The position numbers and the translations under genes were made by a program. The notes under the pieces were generated by a model. It was not told the DNA's origin and made no database searches. It worked only from the letters and a program-made list of their open reading frames with translations. Positions 1 through 5,338 of a DNA stretch of 6,895 bases are shown here, one piece after another. This DNA comes from B3-G11 sp039714175 (GTDB lineage Bacteria; Actinomycetota; Acidimicrobiia; Spongiisociales; UBA5794), in contig JBDLJV010000125.1 of NCBI GenBank assembly GCA_039714175.1, positions 1-6,895 on the forward strand, given 5' to 3'. Numbering within the stretch: the first letter of the stretch is position 1; the number at the start of each line of letters is the position of its first letter.

Positions 1-1
1 G

Positions 2-775
2 ATGCCGAAGCTGCCCGACGACTGGCAGGACACCCGCTCTACTTTGCAGGCCTACGGACAGGCGCTGACAGCGTTCCCTAGGGCTGCTGGAATCGCTGAT
101 GACCGGTGGACGCATGTGGCAATGGGCGTCACGTCGACCGGTCTCGTTGCATCGCCCACACCGCTGGCAGACGGTGAGGAACTCACCACCTCGATCGATC
201 TCGTAGAGCATCGGATCGTCGTGCAAGCGGGTGAGGATGTCGAGCATCTCGACATCTCCGGCGGCCCATCGCCTGCGGACATCGGCAACGCCATCCTTGC
301 GATCGCCGACAAGCATGGCTCGACGATCGATGTGGACCCCGATCGGATTGCGGGATCGGAAACCCTTCCCTATGACAGAGAACATGCCGAGCGGTTCCTT
401 GCCGCGGCCACGTACGCAGCCAATGCCTTCGGAGAGATGAATGGAGCGGTTTCCGGCGAGGTCACTGGGCCGCATCTCTGGCCGCACGGCTTTGACATCG
501 CGACGGAGTGGTACTCGGACAAGCTTGTTCCCTACGGAGATTCGGAAGCTCCCGCCCAGATCGCTGTCGGGTTCTACCCGGCGAATGAGTCGTACTTCTA
601 CGCGAACCCGTGGCCGTTCGAAGATGCGTGGGCAGAGAAGCCACCCGTCGAAGGATCAACCTGGCATCTGGACGGTTGGCAGGGAGCGGTGCTTGATCCC
701 GAAGGCGTTGACGGCGCCGACATCGTTGCGTTCGGAAGCTCTGTCCACGAACTCGCCAGGGATTCGCTCAGCTGA
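2..775 (+). CDS. DUF5996 family protein (function unknown)
   Basis: A 257-residue soluble protein with no signal peptide or membrane segment. It resembles the DUF5996 family in its opening (LPDDWQDTRSTL, residues 4-15), in HVAMGVTSTGL (38-48), in a conserved WPHGFD block (160-165), in the aromatic stretch YFYANPWPF (198-206), and in WHLDGWQGAVL near the end (221-231). The family has no established biochemical role that I know of, so none is assigned. The ATG at base 2 gives the N-terminus expected for the family, but only one base lies before it. The ribosome binding site and any upstream in-frame start are therefore outside the window. It lies 44 bases upstream of the pyrophosphatase on the same strand. 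Co-transcription is possible, but an inverted repeat and a candidate -10 element between them argue for a separate start. Family call is from remembered motif order, fairly confident; function unknown. Confidence 0.8.
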   Translation: MPKLPDDWQDTRSTLQAYGQALTAFPRAAGIADDRWTHVAMGVTSTGLVASPTPLADGEELTTSIDLVEHRIVVQAGEDVEHLDISGGPSPADIGNAILAIADKHGSTIDVDPDRIAGSETLPYDREHAERFLAAATYAANAFGEMNGAVSGEVTGPHLWPHGFDIATEWYSDKLVPYGDSEAPAQIAVGFYPANESYFYANPWPFEDAWAEKPPVEGSTWHLDGWQGAVLDPEGVDGADIVAFGSSVHELARDSLS

Positions 776-792
776 GACGTCATACCTGAGCG
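765..792. repeat. Inverted repeat around the stop of the DUF5996 gene
   Basis: CGCTCAG (765-771) is perfectly complementary to CTGAGCG (786-792), giving a 7-bp stem with a 14-base loop. The left arm can instead pair with the CTGAG at 772-776, because CTCAGCTGAG (767-776) is a perfect 10-base palindrome containing the TGA stop. No run of T follows, so this is not a standard intrinsic terminator. It could be a weak attenuator, a regulator site upstream of the pyrophosphatase, or chance. Confidence 0.3.
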
Positions 793-805
793 TGGCATTC
801 GGAAG

Positions 806-811
806 TATGCT
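806..811 (+). promoter_or_regulatory. Candidate -10 element for the pyrophosphatase
   Basis: TATGCT fits the TANNNT consensus of actinobacterial -10 boxes and ends 8 bases before the ATG at 820. There is no good Shine-Dalgarno at usual spacing; the nearest purine run, GGAAG at 801-805, is 14 bases away. This suggests a leaderless or near-leaderless transcript. No convincing -35 is seen at 16-18 bases. The site is inferred. Confidence 0.3.
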
Positions 812-819
812 GCCCTCCG

Positions 820-1434
820 ATGGCATTTCCGAAACCGTTCTATCGATGGCGGCCACACCCTTGGCACGGGTTGTCTGCGGGTGACGACGCTCCAGACCGC
901 GTGAACGCGTTCATCGAGATCACGCCCTTTGACGTCGTCAAGTATGAGGTGGACAAGGAGACCGGGTACCTGCGCGTCGACAGACCCCAGCGCGGATCAA
1001 GTTCGCCTCCGGTGCTGTACGGGTTCATTCCCAGGACGTACTGCGGCAAGCGCGTTGCTGCTCTCTGTGACGCGGTCGACCGGTCGGATGGAGATCCGCT
1101 CGACATCTGCGTGATCTCGGAACGCCCCATCAATCGAATCGAGATCCTGACGTCGGCGCGGGTGGTCGGTGGACTGCAGATGATCGACGGGGGAGAGGCA
1201 GACGACAAGATCATCGCCATACTCGATGCTGACCCTGCGTGGAGCGAGGTGGATGACATCGCCGGGCTCCCCCCGATGCTCATCAGCAGGATCGAGCACT
1301 ACTTCTCCTCCTACAAGACACTGCCTGGCGAGCGCAACACCGTTGAGATCCCGCTGACCTACGGAGTTGACCACGCGAGAGCAGTCGTCACAGCAGCGAT
1401 GGAGGACTACACGGAGGCATTTGGTGACGCGTAG
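820..1434 (+). CDS. ppa: Inorganic pyrophosphatase, family I (EC 3.6.1.1)
   Basis: Hydrolyses pyrophosphate to two phosphates in the cytoplasm, pulling PPi-releasing biosynthesis forward. The 204-residue protein shows the family I active site in order: E33 in IEI, K41 and E43 in KYEVDK, R55, Y67 in YGFIP, the metal-binding DGDPLD motif (90-95; D90, D92, D95), D123 and D128 before K130 in the ADDKII stretch, and Y165-K166 in HYFSSYK. All residues expected from the E. coli enzyme appear present. It is of the longer subtype with an N-terminal HPWHGL motif (13-18) and an extra segment, RTYCGKRVAALCDAVDRS, between YGFIP and DGDPLD. The ATG at 820 is the only usable start: a stop lies in frame at 787, no start codon lies between, and the next candidate (GTG 901) would remove HPWHGL. 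Its last codons contain the ribosome binding site and start of the acyltransferase gene. Confidence 0.95.
   Translation: MAFPKPFYRWRPHPWHGLSAGDDAPDRVNAFIEITPFDVVKYEVDKETGYLRVDRPQRGSSSPPVLYGFIPRTYCGKRVAALCDAVDRSDGDPLDICVISERPINRIEILTSARVVGGLQMIDGGEADDKIIAILDADPAWSEVDDIAGLPPMLISRIEHYFSSYKTLPGERNTVEIPLTYGVDHARAVVTAAMEDYTEAFGDA
1413..1426 (+). promoter_or_regulatory. Shine-Dalgarno and GTG start of the acyltransferase
   Basis: GGAGG at 1413-1417 lies 6 bases before GTG 1424-1426, ideal spacing. Both lie inside the pyrophosphatase coding sequence, whose stop is at 1432-1434, an 11-base overlap. This decides the start over an ATG at 1367, which has no such site, and implies translational coupling. 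Confidence 0.75.
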
Positions 1435-2737
1435 AGAGCGCATCATCAAGAAACTGGTGGCTTGGGCCGTCGGGATGCTTTACCACCGAGTCGAGGTACG
1501 TCAACCCTCCGGGATGACAGCAGACGGTGCGCAGCTCGCGAACGCGAGCCACTTCGGCGGGTTTGCCGATCCTCTGCTGTTGATCCGGGCCATGGACCGT
1601 GTCCCTCGATTCATAGCGAGGGATGTGATCTGGAAGTATCCCGGAGCGCGAGGGATTCTCAACTGGGCAGGGGCAATTCCCGTCCATAAGGCCGACGACG
1701 CCGGTGCATCATCGAATGATCAGATGTTTCGATCGACCTACGACGCCCTTGCCGAGAGAGATCTGATCACGATATTTCCCGAGGGCATAACCGTGGATGA
1801 TCCTTCGATCGCTCGGATAAAGACCGGTTCTGCTCGCATAGCGCTAGGTGCCAGAGCGAGTGGCGTGGAGGGCATCGAACTCCTCAGCGCGGGGATCCAC
1901 TACGAGAACAAGGCCGCGTTGAGATCCGATGTGTTCATCGATATCGGTCATCCGGTTGACCTCGACGAGTGGGTCGACGAGAACGTCCCTGATGGCGAAC
2001 CCCAGGACGCGTCGAACCGCGATGCCGTCGTCGCTCTCACCGCCGAGATGGAGCGGCGGTTGCGTCTGGCAGCCCCCGACTTCGACGACTGGCGCACAGC
2101 GTTCAGTCTCTCCGGCGCGGCAGATGTTGCGCTTCGGCCAGCGGATGGCTCCGATCGAGATGTGGGCCACGGAGACCGGGAGCGCCTCGCCGGTCTCATC
2201 GACCAGGCGCCCGAGGACCGCAAGCAGGATGTCGTCGATGCCATGGATCGGTACCAAACCGAACTGGATGCACTCGGATACGACGATGCCACCTTCGTGA
2301 CCAGCCTCGGCTCAAGGCGAGCATTCTTCTGGAACATCCTCAAGGACCTCGTTCTCGGTCTCCTGCTGGCCCCCTTCGCGGTCGTGGGAGCGGTGGTCAA
2401 TGTGGTCCCGATGTTGGTCGTCTGGCTCATCGGGAGGCTCAAGGTCGCCGACGCAATGATGGCGACGCTGAAGCCCGGCGGCGCGATCGTGGCGTTCAGC
2501 GCGACCTGGGGATTCTGGTTATGGAGAGCGTGGTCAGCCGGCGGCATCGGTAGGTTTGCCGCGCTTGTCGTACTCCTGCCGTTCTACCTGTTCGCGCTCA
2601 TTGCGATGTTCGAGCGCTTGCTGCTCCTGATGCGAGCGATCAGGTTGTTCGCGCGTTCAGGGTCGATTCCTGAGGTCTACGAACAGATGCACGCCGATCG
2701 ATCCGATCTCGTGGAGGCGGTCGCTCAGTCGATCTGA
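1424..2737 (+). CDS. PlsC-type (lyso)phospholipid acyltransferase with C-terminal membrane domain
   Basis: A 437-residue protein that probably moves an acyl chain onto glycerol-3-phosphate or a lysophospholipid at the inner face of the cytoplasmic membrane. Acyltransferase blocks are visible in order: block I at ASHFGGFAD, with catalytic His43 and Asp49; block II GAIPVHK (83-89); block III IFPEG (117-121); and block IV around SAGIHYENK (155-163). The His-Asp spacing is H-x5-D rather than the classical H-x4-D. I recall the longer spacing in glycerolipid acyltransferases with an NHPNxLxDP block. After a charged middle part (about 190-300) come hydrophobic segments at about 305-337, 351-369 and 376-404, with VVNVVPMLVVWLIGRLKVAD resembling the C-terminal part of that long subfamily. 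Acceptor and acyl donor cannot be read from sequence. The GTG start has GGAGG 6 bases upstream. The 3' end overlaps the convergent hydrolase gene by 13 bases. Confidence 0.85.
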   Translation: MTRRERIIKKLVAWAVGMLYHRVEVRQPSGMTADGAQLANASHFGGFADPLLLIRAMDRVPRFIARDVIWKYPGARGILNWAGAIPVHKADDAGASSNDQMFRSTYDALAERDLITIFPEGITVDDPSIARIKTGSARIALGARASGVEGIELLSAGIHYENKAALRSDVFIDIGHPVDLDEWVDENVPDGEPQDASNRDAVVALTAEMERRLRLAAPDFDDWRTAFSLSGAADVALRPADGSDRDVGHGDRERLAGLIDQAPEDRKQDVVDAMDRYQTELDALGYDDATFVTSLGSRRAFFWNILKDLVLGLLLAPFAVVGAVVNVVPMLVVWLIGRLKVADAMMATLKPGGAIVAFSATWGFWLWRAWSAGGIGRFAALVVLLPFYLFALIAMFERLLLLMRAIRLFARSGSIPEVYEQMHADRSDLVEAVAQSI

Positions 2738-4506
2738 ACTTCAATCATCCCCTCGGCGATGTTCTCGGCGCGTTTGATCTCGGAGGCTCTGAGCGTCTCC
2801 TCGACTGCGGCCATCTGCTCATCCGTGACATCGGCGAAGGAGAAGCCGGTGCGCACGAAGGAAGCGAGATCGGCTCGATAGTCGTGACCCGTTGAATTGA
2901 ACTCGCCCGGCACCACCGTTGCTGCGTTCTTGGTGTCTATGAGCCCCTGCCAGAACGCTACTCCGGGAAGCCATCGTTGGTGGAGGCTGACACCTCGACC
3001 ACGCTGCGATGACGCAAGCCAATCAGGCATCTCATGGAAGAGCGACGGTGTGAACTTGGCGACGGGATCGTTGTCATGGTTCAGCAGCGTTGCCTCCGGC
3101 AACGGGTTGCCCTCCTCGACGTATTCAGCCAGCTGGGCAGGGCGGTCGAACACCGGTGTCCCGGCGTCGTTCGTCAGTTGCCTGAAGAAATCGGTCCCCG
3201 CCGGTGTGCCGACCCACAACGCAGCGTCGACCGGGAGACCTTCGGGTCCGGAGATCCCGTCGATGCCGTTCTGGCTCGTCTGGGCCCCGAGGCTCTCGCC
3301 GTAGGCAAGGAGCCTGATGCCGCCACCGAGCGCATCGATCTCCGATCGGAGGCGTGCGATCAAAGCTCCGTAGAGCCGCGAAGCGTCGTCGACTCTGTTC
3401 ATCGAGAGCATGGAAGGGAGGCTGCCGTACTGGATCGCAACCGTGGCGATGTCCCCTCGAGCCATCAGCTCGGCGGCCTCCACCGTGATGTAGTTGACGT
3501 ATCCGGTGCCAGCCGGGGAAGCAGCCAGGATGGTCGATCGATCGAACCCGCCGGTTCGGTGGAGCTCGGCGATTGCCAGTTCGATCCGATCCTCGGGCGA
3601 CTCGGCAGACTCGACGCCGATGAAGACCCGGACGGCTTCTGCACGTGCTGGTTCACCCATCACTTCCAGGATGATTCCGCCCGTGGTGACTTCGGAGACA
3701 AGGCGCCGTCCCTGGAGTCCAAGTGTGTCGTACGGCACGAGACTGTCGGGGCCGCCGCTCACAGTCGATGCTGTGGGACTGTCCTCGTAGGCGATCTCGA
3801 CGGCGTTGTTGCTGGCGGCGAGATCGGAGAGCACCCTCGAGACAATGGCCCGCACTCCAAGGACGAGAACTCCTGCCGCTGCAGCGGCACCGGCCGAATA
3901 CGCTGCAGCTCCCGTGAATCCTGTGCCGCTCGTGCGACCACGTGCATACCTCCCTGAGAACCGCACCACGGCTCCAAGCCCCGCGACCGCCCCGACGGCT
4001 CCGACAGCGGTACCGACCGCGGTGGCGAGGTATGTGGCGTCCACGTCGTCGTCACGCATGCCGATGGCGTCTTGGACATCCGAGATCGTCGCTGCCACAA
4101 CCGCAGCACCTCCGAAGGCACCGAGAACCGGATGGTCCGCCGCTGTTGTTGTCTTGGCCAGGGCGATGGATGTGAGCGTGTCCGAGCCGGCTTCGGCCCA
4201 GGCAGACGTCTCAAGAGCTCTCGGCGACTGTGGATCGCTGCCGGCTTCCAGCAGGTGCGAATACCTGGCACCCGTCACCATGAGGCCAGCGAACCGTGTT
4301 ATTGCGCTGCCACCGAGGACGGGGAGCAATCCGAGTGTCCTCGCGCCGACAGAGCCAACCACATAGCCGGTTGCGAAACTCCCAGCCATGATGAGTCCCT
4401 GATCCACCGCCGAGCGCGGCATGAGGCTGGGCTCAAGAGATTTCGCCGCCATGCGGACACCGGTGATGACACCAGCGAGCGGTGATGCGAACGGGCTGAT
4501 GGGCAA
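2725..4506 (-). CDS. Membrane-bound alpha/beta hydrolase (Abhydrolase_9 type)
   Basis: A 593-residue predicted integral membrane hydrolase, likely esterase- or lipase-like; the substrate is unknown. The N-terminal third begins with SLMPRS (residues 27-32) and a run of small-residue-rich membrane helices at about 34-60, 62-80, 128-145, 158-182 and 198-223, as in the Abhydrolase_9 N-terminal domain. The C-terminal half carries the hydrolase: nucleophile elbow YGESLGA with Ser405, a probable acid Asp480 in HDNDPV followed by MPDWL, and a probable His541 in STGHDYR. The preceding GVAFWQGLIDT block also fits the family. The start is TTG 4506-4504, with AAGGA 6 bases upstream and only 2 bases after the stop of the YvlD-like gene, so the two are almost surely one transcript. 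ATG 4452 (575 residues) is an alternative without a good ribosome binding site. Further upstream the frame overlaps the neighbour and looks spurious. The 3' end overlaps the acyltransferase gene. Confidence 0.85.
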   Translation of the reverse strand: MPISPFASPLAGVITGVRMAAKSLEPSLMPRSAVDQGLIMAGSFATGYVVGSVGARTLGLLPVLGGSAITRFAGLMVTGARYSHLLEAGSDPQSPRALETSAWAEAGSDTLTSIALAKTTTAADHPVLGAFGGAAVVAATISDVQDAIGMRDDDVDATYLATAVGTAVGAVGAVAGLGAVVRFSGRYARGRTSGTGFTGAAAYSAGAAAAAGVLVLGVRAIVSRVLSDLAASNNAVEIAYEDSPTASTVSGGPDSLVPYDTLGLQGRRLVSEVTTGGIILEVMGEPARAEAVRVFIGVESAESPEDRIELAIAELHRTGGFDRSTILAASPAGTGYVNYITVEAAELMARGDIATVAIQYGSLPSMLSMNRVDDASRLYGALIARLRSEIDALGGGIRLLAYGESLGAQTSQNGIDGISGPEGLPVDAALWVGTPAGTDFFRQLTNDAGTPVFDRPAQLAEYVEEGNPLPEATLLNHDNDPVAKFTPSLFHEMPDWLASSQRGRGVSLHQRWLPGVAFWQGLIDTKNAATVVPGEFNSTGHDYRADLASFVRTGFSFADVTDEQMAAVEETLRASEIKRAENIAEGMIEVQID

Positions 4507-4518
4507 GATCAGTCCTTG
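4504..4518 (-). promoter_or_regulatory. Shine-Dalgarno and TTG start of the membrane hydrolase
   Basis: On the minus strand, AAGGA (4517-4513) lies 6 bases before TTG (4506-4504). The upstream gene's TGA (4511-4509) sits inside this spacer. This favours TTG as the start and suggests re-initiation or coupled translation after the YvlD-like gene. Confidence 0.6.
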
Positions 4519-4862
4519 AGCACTGCCGTTACGAGCGATGTGAGCACGGTGATCATGATCGCCCCGAGCACGGACGGCCCCCACCCGGTGCTTGTCACAC
4601 CGAGATCGAGCTGCTCGGCGACCCAGATGACCCCGACGACGACAACAATGTTGATAACGAGTGTCGCGACACCAAGCGTGACGACGCGAATGGGAAGCGC
4701 AAGGAGCTTCAGAATCGGGGCGACGAACGCGTTCGCGAACGCAAGGATCGCAACGATGAGAATGATCGCGACCCAGTCCTCTTCGAGGGTGAGGCCGTCG
4801 ATCACGCGGAACGTGAACACGATGATGGCGGCGTTGATTGCCGCCCGAATCAAGAGTTTCAT
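4509..4862 (-). CDS. YvlD / phage-holin-4 superfamily small membrane protein
   Basis: A 117-residue, almost wholly hydrophobic protein with four predicted membrane helices (about 5-20, 30-50, 57-81 and 94-114). The core, FANAFVAPILKLLALP followed by IRVVTLGVATLVIN (residues 42-71), matches the N-x-x-x-x-P-x-L-K-L-x-x-x-P pattern of the Phage_holin_4_2 / DUF360 family (B. subtilis YvlD type). Despite the holin label, most chromosomal members have no shown lytic role. Here there are no endolysin or phage genes nearby, so a phage function is not supported. It is the first gene of a two-gene unit with the membrane hydrolase and diverges from the small plus-strand gene at 4953. The ATG has no Shine-Dalgarno, but a TANNNT hexamer lies exactly 7 bases upstream, suggesting leaderless expression. 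Family confident; function unknown. Confidence 0.85.
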   Translation of the reverse strand: MKLLIRAAINAAIIVFTFRVIDGLTLEEDWVAIILIVAILAFANAFVAPILKLLALPIRVVTLGVATLVINIVVVVGVIWVAEQLDLGVTSTGWGPSVLGAIMITVLTSLVTAVLKD

Positions 4863-4952
4863 GGACTAGACACTAGCTGTTTTGCCAGAGTGACCCTTCC
4901 ACAGTTCCCGTTTCAGGATTATCTTGGTGTCAGGAAGGCGTAGGAGTGACGA
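4863..4952. promoter_or_regulatory. Divergent promoter region
   Basis: The 90 bases between two divergent genes must hold both promoters. On the minus strand, TAGTGT (4875-4870) fits TANNNT and ends 7 bases before the ATG of the YvlD-like gene. On the plus strand, TATCTT (4920-4925) is a weak -10 candidate about 27 bases before the ATG at 4953, with no good -35. AGGAG at 4942-4946 lies 6 bases before that ATG and is a clear ribosome binding site. Confidence 0.5.
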
Positions 4953-5309
4953 ATGCCACGTCCAAGTAAGAAGATCAGTCAGGGACGGCTGGAGGATCAA
5001 GCAGATTCCCCGCGCACGCAGTCGTGGACCAAGTACGGCGGCCCGGAGACGGCAGATGGTCATCGGGGTTCCTCGAACACGGTAGAGGTTTCGGCCGATG
5101 ACATCACTGTTGTGTATTCCGAAGAGGATTCCGCTTCCAAGTACATGATGCGTGGGATGTCGGCGTACGCTGCGGACTCCGACTCCGAACCCGCCGAGGC
5201 TTCAGAACTCGTCCCGGAATTCGTGCGTGAGTGGGTCATCGATCGTTCAGTCGAAGGGCGGATCTATCGCCGGACGGACCGCCTCATTCTGGTCGAGCTC
5301 GACGGCTGA
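4953..5309 (+). CDS. Small charged hypothetical protein, unrecognised
   Basis: A 118-residue protein I do not recognise. The first 40 residues are polar and basic (MPRPSKKISQGR), with Ser, Gly and Pro suggesting disorder. A strand-like VEVSADDITVVYSEED follows (44-59), then YMMRGMSAYAAD (64-75), and an acidic DSDSEPAEASELVPEF (76-90). The C-terminal part, VREWVIDRSVEGRIYRRTDR followed by LILVELDG (91-118), looks folded, probably beta-rich. There is no cysteine, signal peptide or membrane helix, so it is likely cytoplasmic. AGGAG 6 bases before the ATG strongly supports both the start and that the gene is real, as does its exact fit between two well-supported neighbours. It stands alone on its strand, diverging from the YvlD-like gene and converging on the LCP gene 22 bases away. 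No function is proposed. Confidence 0.75.
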   Translation: MPRPSKKISQGRLEDQADSPRTQSWTKYGGPETADGHRGSSNTVEVSADDITVVYSEEDSASKYMMRGMSAYAADSDSEPAEASELVPEFVREWVIDRSVEGRIYRRTDRLILVELDG

Positions 5310-5338
5310 GTCCTGACCGATTCTCGGCCGCTCAGGCG
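5303..5338. terminator. Possible bidirectional terminator between convergent genes
   Basis: CTGAG (5306-5310) pairs with CTCAG (5331-5335), and past one G-G mismatch two further outer pairs form (5303-5304 with 5337-5338). Inside, CCGA (5317-5320) pairs with TCGG (5324-5327) around a TTC loop. On the minus strand the inner hairpin is a 6-bp stem counting one G-T pair. Both stop codons lie in the outer arms. No T-run follows in either direction, so intrinsic termination is uncertain. Confidence 0.3.

Noticed and set aside
1367..1423. ATG start 19 codons upstream for the acyltransferase
   Set aside because: It lacks a ribosome binding site and its extra residues only shadow the pyrophosphatase end. 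GTG 1424 has GGAGG at ideal spacing.
2725..2737. TCAG-N5-CTGA inverted repeat at the convergent stops as a terminator
   Set aside because: Two convergent TGA stops are complementary by definition. Only four pairs form and no T-run follows.
3529..3545. Repeated GATC-containing runs such as TCGATCGATCG
   Set aside because: Short and scattered within coding sequence, explained by Asp/Ile/Arg codon choice; no array structure.
3034..3957. 307-codon open frame on the plus strand
   Set aside because: It lies wholly opposite the membrane hydrolase, whose catalytic motifs are clear. The translation has no recognisable domain and looks like a GC-driven shadow.
4507..4584. ATG start 26 codons upstream for the membrane hydrolase
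   Set aside because: It would overlap the YvlD-like gene by 76 bases with a family-atypical Arg/His-rich leader. TTG 4506 has AAGGA at 6 bases.
4509..4862. Prophage or lysis cassette suggested by the holin family name
   Set aside because: No endolysin, integrase, structural phage gene or attachment site is present. Chromosomal YvlD-like proteins are common outside phages.
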